Shown here in pieces: positions 10,599 through 20,001 of a stretch of DNA of 64,000 bases. Every line of letters begins with the position of its first letter. Within the stretch, counting starts at the first letter, position 1. This DNA is from Ferruginibacter sp. (GTDB lineage: Bacteria; Bacteroidota; Bacteroidia; Chitinophagales; Chitinophagaceae), in the NCBI GenBank assembly GCA_013141115.1, contig JABFRP010000005.1, forward strand, positions 124,001-188,000, given 5' to 3'. The position numbers were made by a program, and so were the translations under genes. A model generated the notes under the pieces. That model had not been told where the DNA came from, did no database searches, and worked only from the letters and a program-made list of their open reading frames with translations.

Positions 10599-10784
10599 TT
10601 AGCTGCCATAAGTTTTTTTTGATTTTTTCTTAGTGGTTATGCCTGCCAATTTTTTTTCTGTTGGAGTTTCGGGCATAATACTTTTTTTATCGGATGGCAG
10701 ATGTGGAAAGCCCGGGAAATCCTGGTCGATATGAGCATCCGGATTTTGCTGCACTTCTTCTTCTTTTTTAATTGGCTTTGCCAT
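10599..10784 (-). CDS. small basic hypothetical protein
   Basis: 61 residues, Lys/Glu/Pro-rich and probably disordered, with a DAHIDQDFPGFPHLP segment in the middle and a basic tail (TTKKKSKKTYG). No signal peptide or membrane segment. I recognise the type (short polar proteins common in Chitinophagaceae genomes) but no named family. It sits 30 bp after the alpha/beta hydrolase gene and 56 bp before tamB on the same strand, so it could be cotranscribed with either. Confidence 0.55.
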   Translation of the reverse strand: MAKPIKKEEEVQQNPDAHIDQDFPGFPHLPSDKKSIMPETPTEKKLAGITTKKKSKKTYGS

Positions 10785-10814
10785 GTGTTATGCTGTTATA
10801 TTTTTTAATAGTTG

Positions 10815-11642
10815 TCAAATAAAATCAATCAGGTCCTCGTTTAATTTTTCTTTTTGGGTAAACCACAAGCCATGCGGCGCTCCTTCATATACTTTAAATA
10901 TTGATCCGGTAATGGCTTGTGCTGTTCTTTCGCCGGTAAGTTTTATAGGTACCGTTTTATCTTTGTCGCCATGTATAATAAGGGTGGGCACATTTATCTT
11001 TAAAATATCTTTTCTAAAATCAGTTGAGGAAAATGATTTTGCACATTCAATAGTAGCAATGGGAGAGGCGTCCATAGCTTTGGTTAAGCTATTGGCCAGG
11101 TAAGCTTCGGAAACCGGTTGATTCAGCAAACTCTCACCATAAAAATCTCTGTTGAAGACTTCTAAAAAAGTGGGCCTGTCATCCATCATTGCCTGTTGGT
11201 TTTTATCAAAATGTTCCTGTGGCACACCATCCGGGTTATCGGCAGTTTGCAACAAAAAGGGTACTACAGCGCTGATAAAAACAACTTTTGCAATTCTTGC
11301 ATCTCCATACAGTGAAAAATATTTTGCAATTTCTCCTCCGCCCATCGAAAAGCCAACCAGCGTTACTTCATTAAGATTTAATTCGTCCAGCAAAGCTTTA
11401 AGGTCGCTTGCCAACGTATTATAATCATATCCGCAAAAAGGCCGGTCAGATTTTCCAAAACCTCTTCTGTCGTAAGTAATACAGCGTAAATCATGCTGAG
11501 GCAATTGTGTAATTTGATACTCCCACATAGAACCGCTTAATGGCCAGCCATGAATAAAAACCACAGGCTTTCCTTTGCCTATATCTTCGTAATAAATTTG
11601 TACCGGCTTTTCGTTGTTTTGACATGAACTGATATATGGCAT
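10815..11642 (-). CDS. alpha/beta hydrolase (non-haem chloroperoxidase/esterase type)
   Basis: 275 residues, close to the usual length of this subfamily, with no signal peptide, so cytoplasmic. The alpha/beta-hydrolase core is clear: oxyanion HGWPLSG (31-37), the YDRRGFGKSD loop (58-66), nucleophile elbow GFSMGG with Ser99, acid Asp in HGDKD (224-228) and catalytic His257 in APHGL. The HGWPLS and YDRRGFG signatures are those of cofactor-free haloperoxidases and related esterases, but haloperoxidase activity in this family is often a side reaction, so the physiological substrate is unknown. The start codon is at the upstream edge of a long intergenic region; no promoter matching the consensus was found. 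Confidence 0.85.
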   Translation of the reverse strand: MPYISSCQNNEKPVQIYYEDIGKGKPVVFIHGWPLSGSMWEYQITQLPQHDLRCITYDRRGFGKSDRPFCGYDYNTLASDLKALLDELNLNEVTLVGFSMGGGEIAKYFSLYGDARIAKVVFISAVVPFLLQTADNPDGVPQEHFDKNQQAMMDDRPTFLEVFNRDFYGESLLNQPVSEAYLANSLTKAMDASPIATIECAKSFSSTDFRKDILKINVPTLIIHGDKDKTVPIKLTGERTAQAITGSIFKVYEGAPHGLWFTQKEKLNEDLIDFI

Positions 11643-12119
11643 GGCTAATGTTTAAATTGATGATAATAGTTTTTACCTCTTTTTACTCTTCCCCGATATC
11701 TAAAGGATAAAACGTAGTAGTACCGCTAAATTCTATATAATAAATACAGAGTAATCACCTTCTTCAAAGGTCAGTGCATCTTAAATATTAAATGTTATAC
11801 AACTTTGTAAAGAAGTTATATTATTCACACATTGGCTACCCTGGCAGAGGAAGTTTCTTAATTAATGGTTGAGCCGGCGGTGAGTGTGGGATAGAAGATC
11901 AGAACTGGCATTTGTAACGTTCATTTAACTTTAGCTCCCGTTTTTTTGCACCTGTTTTATACCTTATTACCATTTACCCCTATGTATTTACCGCTGGTAA
12001 AATTAAAAAAAATATCTATTTAAAGAAGCCCTGTTTCTGAAATGCAGTGTGATATAGGGTTTAGGCCATAGAAAGGTATTGGTAAATGGCCAATACTAGT
12101 TTAATCTAAGCTACTTTGT
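11643..12119. other. intergenic region without a recognisable gene
   Basis: About 480 bp between the divergently transcribed hydrolase and the 62-aa gene. AT-rich, stops in all frames, no convincing ORF, RNA gene or hairpin seen. It must carry the hydrolase promoter, but no TAnnTTTG box in the right orientation was found. Confidence 0.5.
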
Positions 12120-12150
12120 TTTGCATAGTACTTAAAACTTTATATCTTTG
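12120..12150 (+). promoter_or_regulatory. Bacteroidota-type promoter for the 62-aa gene
   Basis: TTTG at 12120-12123, a 19-bp spacer, then TATCTTTG at 12143-12150, an exact match to the -33/-7 consensus TTTG-N19-TAnnTTTG. The start codon is at 12217, leaving a leader of about 60 nt. This is one of the three best promoters in the window. Confidence 0.85.
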
Positions 12151-12216
12151 TGTTATCAAGGTAATCAAACAGAAACAATTACCTAAAACATTCTTAAAAA
12201 ATTAAAAATTAATACA

Positions 12217-12405
12217 ATGAACACAACAACTACCAACTTATTCAAAGCAATAAGCAAAACCGAAACAAAAGAATTAACTATTATAGTTAAAGAAACATTG
12301 GCATTTGGTGTTGCACAAACACAGGGCAAACATTTTACCGCTGCCGATCTATGGAATATTCAGCGCCAAAAAAGGAGCATCTTACAAAGAAAGCATTACG
12401 CATAA
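12217..12405 (+). CDS. small hypothetical protein, strongly expressed by context
   Basis: 62 residues, soluble, with a Thr-rich start (MNTTTTNLFK), a helical middle and a basic C-terminus (QRQKRSILQRKHYA). No family recognised; the FTAADLWNIQRQKRS segment resembles short proteins I have seen in related genomes, with no known function. Support for a real gene comes from its surroundings: an exact consensus promoter 67 bp upstream and a strong hairpin terminator starting 6 bp after the stop, so it is a monocistronic unit. The basic tail might bind nucleic acid, but that is a guess. Confidence 0.7.
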   Translation: MNTTTTNLFKAISKTETKELTIIVKETLAFGVAQTQGKHFTAADLWNIQRQKRSILQRKHYA

Positions 12406-12410
12406 TTTTA

Positions 12411-12445
12411 AGGTCAGCAACCTGCTATTTGCAAGTTGCTGACCT
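12411..12445. terminator. hairpin terminator between convergent genes
   Basis: AGGTCAGCAAC (12411-12421) pairs perfectly with GTTGCTGACCT (12435-12445), and a TGC/GCA pair extends the stem towards the loop. It lies 6 bp after the stop of the 62-aa gene and 15 bp beyond the end of the convergent Gfo/Idh gene, so it may serve both. Confidence 0.8.
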
Positions 12446-12460
12446 GGCTGCGGAGAATAG

Positions 12461-13783
12461 TTATAAATGCGGAAGCCGCCACCCATTCTGGTAAGAAGGT
12501 GTAATTAGTTTAGAAGCCTTCTTATTATTGAAAGTGGCTTTGCTATCATCCCAATATAATTTTTCGCCGGTGCGGTAGGCAATATTTCCCATGTGGCAAA
12601 TTTTTGCAACAACAGCACCTGCTTCAATAGGGCAATTTAAATGTAAAGCATCACGGCTTTTTACGGCTTCAATAAAATTTACCATGTGCTTATCCACGCC
12701 GTTATCGCCGGATGGTTGCCAGGCAACTGCTTCCATTTTTGCAATGGTCTTTACTTTTTCCGGCCGCACTTCCCATCCGCTGCGGCTTACTACAAGTGTT
12801 CCGTTTTCTCCCATAAATGCAATACCATGATTTTGCCCGTAATAACCGCTGCCCATACCCATGGCATGCTCCCACGAGAGTTGAAAATTATTGAACTGAA
12901 AAACGGCAGATTGCGTATCCGGTGTTTCTCTTGCATCGGCAGCAAAAGCATATTTACCACCTGTTGACATTATGGTTGTGGGCATTGTTGCTTTCATTGC
13001 CCACAGTGCCACATCAATTAAATGCACTCCCCAATCCGTCATCAGGCCTCCGGCGTAATCCCAAAACCAGCGGAACTCGTAATGAAAACGGTTTTTATTA
13101 AATGGTCTTTGGGTAGCTGGCCCCAACCATCTTTCATAATCTACTCCGGCAGGTATTACATCATCAGGCAATATTGGTAAAGCCGTACTTCCACTTCGGT
13201 GCATCCATGTTTTGGTAAAAAATATTTTTCCCAATTGGCCACTTTGTACAAATGCCACTGCATCTTTAAAATGTTGCTGACTGCGTTGCCATTGGTTAAC
13301 CTGTACAATGCGATTATTTTGTTGCACCGCTTTAATCATTTGGCTGGCTTCGGTTATGGAATTGGCCACAGGTTTTTCAACCAACGCATCTTTACCTGCA
13401 GCGCAGGCATCAGTTAAATGCAGGCAATGCCAGTGATCGGGGCTGGCAATAATAACCACATCAATTTCTTTATTGTCTAAAAGTTGGCGATGGTCTTTAT
13501 AAAGCTGTGGTTTGATATTTATTTTTTCCAGATCGGCTTTTCGCTGTGCTAAAATACTATCATCAATATCGCACAAGGCGGCACAGGTAACTTCACTAAT
13601 TTTTAGCATTGAAGTTAGGTTGGCCCAGCCCATGCCTTTGCAGCCAATTAAGCCTACACGTATTAAAGCCGAGGGATCAACCCTTTTTCTGATAGCGGCT
13701 AAAATATCCATGGGCACTGCGGCCACTAATCCGCTACCTAATGCAGTAATACCCATATTGCGTAAAAAAAATCTTCTGTTCAT
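12461..13783 (-). CDS. Tat-exported Gfo/Idh/MocA-family oxidoreductase
   Basis: 440 residues. The N-terminus has a twin-arginine signal (NRRFFLRNMG, then a hydrophobic stretch to about residue 30), so the enzyme is probably folded with its cofactor and exported to the periplasm. The NAD(P)-binding Rossmann motif is GLIGCKGMG (44-52); the catalytic-site motif EKP is at 136-138 (Lys137). Such exported Gfo/Idh proteins in Bacteroidota oxidise sugars or glycosides, and their gene neighbours are typically DUF1080 and ThuA proteins, as here: a two-domain DUF1080 gene is divergent at 13932 and a second Gfo/Idh gene follows it. Substrate not determinable from sequence. Confidence 0.88.
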   Translation of the reverse strand: MNRRFFLRNMGITALGSGLVAAVPMDILAAIRKRVDPSALIRVGLIGCKGMGWANLTSMLKISEVTCAALCDIDDSILAQRKADLEKINIKPQLYKDHRQLLDNKEIDVVIIASPDHWHCLHLTDACAAGKDALVEKPVANSITEASQMIKAVQQNNRIVQVNQWQRSQQHFKDAVAFVQSGQLGKIFFTKTWMHRSGSTALPILPDDVIPAGVDYERWLGPATQRPFNKNRFHYEFRWFWDYAGGLMTDWGVHLIDVALWAMKATMPTTIMSTGGKYAFAADARETPDTQSAVFQFNNFQLSWEHAMGMGSGYYGQNHGIAFMGENGTLVVSRSGWEVRPEKVKTIAKMEAVAWQPSGDNGVDKHMVNFIEAVKSRDALHLNCPIEAGAVVAKICHMGNIAYRTGEKLYWDDSKATFNNKKASKLITPSYQNGWRLPHL

Positions 13784-13931
13784 AAGCTTACAATAATTTA
13801 AACTTCAATTTAGTGCAATGAAGAGAGTTTAAGAAAAAATAATACAATACTTTTTCACAGTTTATTTTACTTAAACCAATAACCACTGTTTTTACTTAAA
13901 TTGCTACACTATAATAAAGCTTGTAATTAAT

Positions 13932-15275
13932 ATGAAAAAATTTTTAACACTCGTTGGCGTATGCTGCTGTACTGTATGTTTTGCACAGCAATGGCAAACC
14001 TTATTTAATGGTAAAGATTTAACCGGCTGGAAGCAATTGGGGGGTGCTGCACAATACACCGTAAAGAATGGCGAAATTTTAGGTATTACTGTTGCCAATA
14101 CACCTAACTCTTTTTTAATCACCAACAAAGAGTATGGCGATTTTGTTTTTGAAACAGAAGTAAAATTAGATAGTCCTTCCAACTCGGGTATACAATTCAG
14201 AAGCCAGAGCAAAGCCGATTATCAAAAAGGAAAAGTATTTGGTTACCAGATGGAAATTGATCCGGCTGCAAGGGCATGGAGCGGTGGTGTGTATGATGAA
14301 TCGAGAAGAGGATGGCTGTACCCTATGGAACTGAATGAAAAAAGTAAGATCAATTTTAAAGCAGGCCAATGGTATAAATACCGGATAGAATGTATTGGCA
14401 CCGCTATAAAAACATTTATCAATGGCAAACAAATGGCGCATGTAATAGATAATGAAAATGACAAAGGTTTTTTTGCATTGCAGGTACATTCTATTGGTAA
14501 TGCCGCCGAGGCGGGAAGGGCTATTCACTGGAGAAATATACGCATACAAACCACCGGTTTAAAACCTACAGCAGATAATGCTGCAATAACGGTAGCTAAT
14601 TTTATACCCAATGCAGTATCTGCGGTTGAAGCAAAACAAGGATTTAAATTATTGTGGGATGGTAAAACCACCGATGGCTGGAGAAAAGCTTATGGCCAAT
14701 CTTTTCCTGAAAAAGGATGGGCCATAAAAGATGGCGAATTACATGTATTGCCTTCAGCCGGCGCCGAATCGCAAAATGGGGGCGATATTGTTACTACAAA
14801 AGAATACGGTGCATTTGTGTTGCAATTTGATTTTAAATTAACCGATAGTGCCAACAGCGGGGTAAAATATTTTGTTACCGAAAAAGAAAATAACAGCGGC
14901 TCGGCCATTGGGTTAGAGTACCAGATATTGGATGATGGTAAACATCCCGATGCGGTGCTGGGGTCTATCGGTAACAGAACAATGGCTTCTCTATACGATC
15001 TGATTCCCTCTATTAAACACAATAATGCCAAAAGAAATATTGGCGAGTGGAATAAAGGTATGCTGGTTGTTTATCCAGATAACCGTATTGAGCACTGGTT
15101 AAATGGTATTAAGGTAGTGGAATACCAACGGGGTACTCCTTATTTTTATGCATTGGTAGCCAGAAGCAAATATGAAAAATGGGCTAATTTTGGTATGGCG
15201 AAAAAGGGCCACATATTATTGCAGGATCATGGCAATAATGTAATGTTCAGAAGTATAAAAATAAAAGAATTATAA
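13932..15275 (+). CDS. two-domain DUF1080 (3-keto-disaccharide hydrolase-type) protein, secreted
   Basis: 447 residues with a Sec signal peptide ending near CFAQQ (residue 19). Two concanavalin-like DUF1080 domains in tandem: the first about 20-205, opening with LFNGKDLTGWKQLGG, the second about 232-447, opening with LLWDGKTTDGWRKAYG; both contain the NSG(I/V) core strand (SNSGIQFRS and ANSGVKYFV). Some DUF1080 proteins cleave or hydrate 3-keto-glycosides produced by oxidoreductases, and this gene is followed after 30 bp by a Gfo/Idh gene on the same strand, so the two probably form an operon doing sequential steps on a sugar. Tandem duplication of the domain is known in the family. Activity inferred. 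Confidence 0.88.
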   Translation: MKKFLTLVGVCCCTVCFAQQWQTLFNGKDLTGWKQLGGAAQYTVKNGEILGITVANTPNSFLITNKEYGDFVFETEVKLDSPSNSGIQFRSQSKADYQKGKVFGYQMEIDPAARAWSGGVYDESRRGWLYPMELNEKSKINFKAGQWYKYRIECIGTAIKTFINGKQMAHVIDNENDKGFFALQVHSIGNAAEAGRAIHWRNIRIQTTGLKPTADNAAITVANFIPNAVSAVEAKQGFKLLWDGKTTDGWRKAYGQSFPEKGWAIKDGELHVLPSAGAESQNGGDIVTTKEYGAFVLQFDFKLTDSANSGVKYFVTEKENNSGSAIGLEYQILDDGKHPDAVLGSIGNRTMASLYDLIPSIKHNNAKRNIGEWNKGMLVVYPDNRIEHWLNGIKVVEYQRGTPYFYALVARSKYEKWANFGMAKKGHILLQDHGNNVMFRSIKIKEL

Positions 15276-15305
15276 TAATCAGTTTACTCATAAAATAATC
15301 TTGCT

Positions 15306-16658
15306 ATGTCATTAAACCGCCGCAAATTTATACAGCAATCAGCCAAAGCTGGAGTTGCATTGTACGCAGGTATTACAGGGTTCAGCGCTAAATCTTATGC
15401 CAATATTTTAGGTGCCAACGATAGGGTACGGGTGGGAGTGGTTGGCTTTTCGGACAGGTTTAAAAATTCTCTTTTCCCTTCTTTTATGGAGCATCAGCAG
15501 GAATTGAATTTTGATATTGTAGCTGTATCTGATATCTGGAAATTAAGAAGAGAACAAGGTATCAGTTTTTTAAAAACAAAAACGGAGCATGATATTATCG
15601 CCTGTAAAAATAATGACGAGCTGTATACTTTAAAAGATCTTGATGCAGTCATCATAAGCACAGCCGATTTTCAACATGCATTGCATGCAATTGAAGCAGT
15701 AAAAAATAAAAAAGATGCTTATGTAGAAAAGCCATTTGCAGAAACCATGGAAGATAACCGGGCTGCATTAAAAGCGGTAAAAGCTTCGCAGCAAATTGTG
15801 CAAATAGGATCGCAACGCCGCAGTGGAGCAAACTACCATGCTGCGGCAGACTTTATACAACAAGGTAAATTTGGTGCCGTAACCATGGTGGAGCTTTCGT
15901 GGAATGTAAACCAGCCGGGCCGCTGGCGCAGGCCGGAATTAGTGGCGCAATGCAAAGAGGAAGACCTGGATTGGAAACGCTTTTTATTGAACCGCCCTTT
16001 TGAAACATTTGATGCAAGAAAATATTTAGAGTATCGTTTGTTCTGGCCTTACTCATCTGGTATGCCGGGCCAATGGATGAGCCACCAGATAGATACCGTA
16101 CATTGGTTTACCGGATTGCAACATCCCACAAGTGTGGTGGCCAATGGCGGTATTTATAAATGGAAAGACGGACGTAAAAACTGGGATACCACCACTGCTG
16201 TATTTGATTATGGTTCAGAAAAAGAAAATGGTTTTCAGGTAGTGTTTACATCAAGAATGCATAATGGCGATGAGAACCCCGGAGAAATATATTATTCCAA
16301 TGGCGGCGAATTAAATTTAGTGACCAATAAAGTTTCTTCCAAAGGCGGGCTTACACAAAAAATGGCTGATGCTATGCAGATGCAGGCCAATTTATTACCC
16401 GATATTGCTCTTGCTGATGCTTCAGCAAAAGCTGTAGCTTCTGCAAATACAGGAAAAGATATTTTAACCTCCAACCACATGCGCAACTGGATGGAATGCA
16501 TCCGCAGCAGAAAGCAACCCAATGCACCTGTTGAAGCCGGGTATATGCATTCGGTTGCCTGCATAATGGTAAATGCTGCAGTACGTACTGGAGAAAAAGC
16601 CACTTTTAATGCCGCTACACAAGAAGTAATGGCTGGTGGTAAAGTGTTTAAATATTAG
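15306..16658 (+). CDS. Tat-exported Gfo/Idh/MocA-family oxidoreductase
   Basis: 450 residues. Twin-arginine signal NRRKFIQQSAKAG at the start with a cleavage-like SAKSYA site near residue 32. Rossmann motif at about 43-50 (VGVVGFSD, without the usual second Gly of GxGxxG), catalytic motif EKPFAE (Lys142), and the downstream family motif WMSHQIDTVHW, whose His residues commonly line the active site. Cotranscription with the DUF1080 gene 30 bp upstream is likely. It is only distantly like the other Gfo/Idh protein (12461-13783), so the two may act on different sugars or at different positions. Confidence 0.88.
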   Translation: MSLNRRKFIQQSAKAGVALYAGITGFSAKSYANILGANDRVRVGVVGFSDRFKNSLFPSFMEHQQELNFDIVAVSDIWKLRREQGISFLKTKTEHDIIACKNNDELYTLKDLDAVIISTADFQHALHAIEAVKNKKDAYVEKPFAETMEDNRAALKAVKASQQIVQIGSQRRSGANYHAAADFIQQGKFGAVTMVELSWNVNQPGRWRRPELVAQCKEEDLDWKRFLLNRPFETFDARKYLEYRLFWPYSSGMPGQWMSHQIDTVHWFTGLQHPTSVVANGGIYKWKDGRKNWDTTTAVFDYGSEKENGFQVVFTSRMHNGDENPGEIYYSNGGELNLVTNKVSSKGGLTQKMADAMQMQANLLPDIALADASAKAVASANTGKDILTSNHMRNWMECIRSRKQPNAPVEAGYMHSVACIMVNAAVRTGEKATFNAATQEVMAGGKVFKY

Positions 16659-16716
16659 TTTGCAACCTGCAGCTGTTGCCGGTAATTTTAATGATTGTTG
16701 TTTACATCAACACCAA

Positions 16717-17298
16717 TTATTCGTGTAGCATTTTGTTGCGCTTATCAATGTAAAAGGTCTTCTGGCCTTTAATAACTCTGGCTTCGCCGGCATCAAAAGT
16801 ATCAGCAAAATCGTACACTGCATTTATTTCCCATTTGCCTTTGTTATCTATATAACCCCAGTATCCTTTTGCAGTAGCTGCCGGAGCAAGCCCTTCTGCA
16901 AAACTGCGGGCATTGGAAAATTCAAAAGGTATAACCGTTTCACCAGTTGTATTAATAAAACCATATAAATTGTTTTTTGAAACGGCTGCCATTCCGCTGC
17001 TAAAGCTTAATGCATCATCGTAAATGGCTGCTGTAACGGCTTTTCCTGTACTATCTATGTACAGCCATTTTGCGCCAGACCTTACTGCGGCGTAACCTTC
17101 TTTAAATGTTAAGCCTTCATCGTATTGCGGCTTTACTATTTCTATACCTTCTTTATTTACATAACCCACTTTATCATTTTTTTTAACTTTTGAAAGTCCG
17201 CATATACAGTTATCTACAAAATCATAATTTTTTTCCCATTTTTGAGCATAGCTGTCCAGCACAGGAAGTAACAGCAGCAGTACCAGTAATTTTTTCAT
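16717..17298 (-). CDS. WG-repeat secreted protein
   Basis: 193 residues with a Sec signal peptide ending near SYAQ. The mature part is four and a half WG (KWG)-type repeats of about 34 residues, each with the pattern G(Y/F)I-D-x-x-G-K ... AxxF-x-x-G-x-A (GYVNKEGIEIVKPQYDE, LYIDSTGKAV, YGFINTTGETVIPFEF, YWGYIDNKGKWEINAVYDF). WG repeats form beta-rich solenoids thought to mediate binding; no catalytic role is known. It is convergent with the Gfo/Idh gene and stands alone. Confidence 0.85.
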   Translation of the reverse strand: MKKLLVLLLLLPVLDSYAQKWEKNYDFVDNCICGLSKVKKNDKVGYVNKEGIEIVKPQYDEGLTFKEGYAAVRSGAKWLYIDSTGKAVTAAIYDDALSFSSGMAAVSKNNLYGFINTTGETVIPFEFSNARSFAEGLAPAATAKGYWGYIDNKGKWEINAVYDFADTFDAGEARVIKGQKTFYIDKRNKMLHE

Positions 17299-17524
17299 AA
17301 CCAGTTTTTTTAAGATGAAAAATTAATTGTAACTACAAATTATTGAGTTGCATACTCATAAAATATGACCTTAGAAAGCATAAATGATGATCTTGGTTTT
17401 CATTTGTAACGGAAAATGGCCTGGAGAATAAATCGCTGCAAACCGTTTTACTGTTATCTTATTTAGTTGATAAAACGGCGATTCTTTAACTGATAAATGC
17501 TTTAACTTTAAAACAAAAATCAAT

Positions 17525-18376
17525 ATGGATCAAAAGATCATCAACCTGTACGACGATTATACGCATACACCATTAACACGGAGTGAATTTTTGCGTCGCC
17601 TGGTGCTTATCACCGGCAGTGTTACTGCTGCCATGACAGTACTTCCGCTTATAGAAGTGAATGCTGCCAATATGAAAATTACCAGTGATGATGATCTGTT
17701 TACTGAAAACATAAACTACCCCGGCGTGCCCGGTAATATGGCCGCTTATATTGCCCGGCCCAAGGCAGATAAAAAATACCCGGCAATAATTATTATTCAC
17801 GAAAACCGTGGTTTAAATGCACATATTGAAGATGTAGCAAGGCGTGCGGCTAAGGAAGGGTTTTTAGCGATAGCACCCAATGCTTTATCGGCAATAGGTG
17901 CAGTAACTGTCAATGAAGATGAAGCCCGCCAAAAATTTCAGGAGTTAAAAGCAGAGAATAACTTGCAGAATTTTATAAATGTTTTTGATTACCTGGGCAC
18001 CAGAAAAGATTTTAACGGCAATATAGGTTGTGTGGGATTTTGCTGGGGCGGAGCAATGGCTAATAGCCTAGCTGTAAAAGTGCCGGCACTAAAAGCTGCC
18101 GTTGCCTTTTATGGCCGCCAGCCTGCTGCAGAAGAAGTAAGTAATATTAAAGCAGCCATACAATTACATTATGGTGGGTTAGATGAAAGAGTAAATGCCG
18201 GTATTCCTGCTTATGAAGAGGCGCTAAAGAAAAATAATGTAAAGTACGAGTTGTACATGTATGAAGGAGTAAATCATGCTTTTCATAATGATACTGCACC
18301 CACACGCTATAACGAAGCAGCTGCAAAATTAGCCTGGCAAAGAACCATTACTTTTTTTAAAGCACATGTAAAATAG
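17525..18376 (+). CDS. dienelactone hydrolase family protein with Tat-like signal
   Basis: 283 residues. Residues 18-47 form a Tat-like leader (SEFLRRLVLITGS followed by a hydrophobic stretch to NAANM), so the enzyme is likely periplasmic. The dienelactone-hydrolase core shows the family Cys nucleophile in GFCWGG (Cys173), an acidic partner in HYGGLDERV and catalytic His in NHAFHND, plus the IIHENRGLN motif at about 91-98. The fold hydrolyses ester or lactone bonds; exported members may act on aldonolactones, which would suit the neighbouring sugar oxidoreductases, but this is inference. The start is chosen because it preserves the complete leader. Confidence 0.85.
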   Translation: MDQKIINLYDDYTHTPLTRSEFLRRLVLITGSVTAAMTVLPLIEVNAANMKITSDDDLFTENINYPGVPGNMAAYIARPKADKKYPAIIIIHENRGLNAHIEDVARRAAKEGFLAIAPNALSAIGAVTVNEDEARQKFQELKAENNLQNFINVFDYLGTRKDFNGNIGCVGFCWGGAMANSLAVKVPALKAAVAFYGRQPAAEEVSNIKAAIQLHYGGLDERVNAGIPAYEEALKKNNVKYELYMYEGVNHAFHNDTAPTRYNEAAAKLAWQRTITFFKAHVK

Positions 18377-18388
18377 ATAAACAAAAGA

Positions 18389-19522
18389 TTACATCTTATT
18401 TACTTTATCCTGGAGAGAAGTTGCATTTTTAGAATTCAGGTTTTTTAATTCATCTACCATCCGCTGTGCATTGATTCTGTCTTTTTGAATTATATAAACG
18501 AGGCCACTGTAATACCTGGCATTTTCGTTTTTAGGGTTTTGCGATAATGCTTTTGCAAAATTATTTAATGCATCGGGGTACCTTTTTGTTTTATAATAAG
18601 AATACCCCAACTCGACAAATGCAGCAGTATAAGTGGCTTCATACTCTATTGCCTTTTTTAAATAAGTAATAGCCTCGGTGTATTTGCCCAGGCTGTTACT
18701 GCAATAACCTAGTCCGTAATTTGCTTTTCGTTCGTTAGGATTTATGGTGAGTGATTTTTGATACCAGGCTATCGCTTCGGTCATATTTTTTTTATTATCC
18801 CTGTACACTTCTGCAATACCATTATAAGGTATATGGCTTTTAGGATCAATGTCAATTGCTTTTTTAAAATAATTTATAGCATCATCGTCTTGCTTTAATT
18901 TGGTGTAGGCAAAGCCCAGTTCCAGATAAGTATTGATGTAATCTGTTTTAATATTCAACGATTTTAGCAAAGAAGCTTGTGCAGCAGTATAATCCTTAAG
19001 GGCATTCTCTGTAAAACCTTTTCGATACCAGAATAAATAATCGGTGATCTCATTTTTTGCCTGCTCAATATGCTTTTTAAAATATGTTATTGCTTTTTCA
19101 TACTCAGATTTTTCGTAAGCAATATTACCCAGTTGTTTGTACACATTGGCGTAATCAGGTTTTAATTGCAGGCAGCGGTTGTAGCTGCTGATGGCCGAAT
19201 CGGCATTATTATTTTTTTCAAAAGCATACCCCAGTTCAAAATGTACTTTAGGTATATTGCTCCAGCTTGTTCTTACAGTTCGTAAGGTGGTAATGGCTTT
19301 ACTATATAATTTGCTCTCATTCTGGCACCAGCCAAGCTGGTACAATGCATCAGTATAACCCGGTTTTAGCAGCAGAGCTTTTTCAAATTTTTCCATTGCA
19401 GCTGCCGGTTTCTTTTCATCTTTTAATTTTAAGCCCTCATTATATAATGCGGTGGCATCTTGCGCAGCAGAAAAAAGCATCGTGTGCAATAACAGCACTA
19501 ATAAAGTGATTGAACGTAGCAT
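18389..19522 (-). CDS. secreted tetratricopeptide-repeat protein
   Basis: 377 residues with a Sec signal peptide (MLRSITLLVLLLHTMLFSAAQ). The rest is about nine to ten consecutive TPR units of 34 residues (recurrent A-x-x-x-L-G-x-x-Y/C and DP/KP signatures such as KPGYTDALYQLGWC, KPDYANVYKQLGNIAYE and NPNERKANYGLGYC). TPR solenoids are protein-interaction scaffolds; the partner is not evident. It is convergent with the dienelactone hydrolase gene (12 bp apart) and monocistronic. Confidence 0.88.
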   Translation of the reverse strand: MLRSITLLVLLLHTMLFSAAQDATALYNEGLKLKDEKKPAAAMEKFEKALLLKPGYTDALYQLGWCQNESKLYSKAITTLRTVRTSWSNIPKVHFELGYAFEKNNNADSAISSYNRCLQLKPDYANVYKQLGNIAYEKSEYEKAITYFKKHIEQAKNEITDYLFWYRKGFTENALKDYTAAQASLLKSLNIKTDYINTYLELGFAYTKLKQDDDAINYFKKAIDIDPKSHIPYNGIAEVYRDNKKNMTEAIAWYQKSLTINPNERKANYGLGYCSNSLGKYTEAITYLKKAIEYEATYTAAFVELGYSYYKTKRYPDALNNFAKALSQNPKNENARYYSGLVYIIQKDRINAQRMVDELKNLNSKNATSLQDKVNKM

Positions 19523-19608
19523 TTTTTATTTACTAAATTAATATTTTGCCAGTTGGTTAGGCTACCGTCTGCAGGGTATTTTTTTTACCTCTGTAGAATT
19601 ATTTGTTG

Positions 19609-20001
19609 CTATTTCAATAAGGGAAGTATGGGCTCAACATCTATTGAATTTCTGTCTAAGCTTGTTATTGACCTGTTTTGCAGTACAGTACCCAGTTTTC
19701 TGAAATCAAATTTTTCTGCAAATTTGCTGTAAGAGTTCATGATCATATTCAGCAATTCGTTGCTGTCTATTACGTCTTCAAAATCTATTACATAGGAATC
19801 TTCTGCCACGTATTCAAGTATTGGTTCATTTTCAAATACAAAGCGGCACCCAAATCTGCAGGCAATACCTTTTTTGGTAGGTGCTCTTTTTTTCATCACA
19901 TTCAGCGATAAAGTGCTTACAATTTTTTCTTCATCTGCAATAGCAGACTGCGGCGGTGTGTACTCCCATTTGCTTAAAACAAGTTCAGTTTGTTCTGTCA
20001 T
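19609..20001 (-). CDS. hypothetical protein, beta-rich, SecB-like look
   Basis: 130 residues, soluble, no signal peptide. Alternating strands (LSLNVMKKRAP, IACRFGCRFVFENEP) followed by a helical C-terminus are reminiscent of SecB-like chaperone folds, but I cannot name a family with confidence. Codon use is like its neighbours and there is space for its own promoter in the 312-bp divergent region to the right. Confidence 0.6.
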   Translation of the reverse strand: MTEQTELVLSKWEYTPPQSAIADEEKIVSTLSLNVMKKRAPTKKGIACRFGCRFVFENEPILEYVAEDSYVIDFEDVIDSNELLNMIMNSYSKFAEKFDFRKLGTVLQNRSITSLDRNSIDVEPILPLLK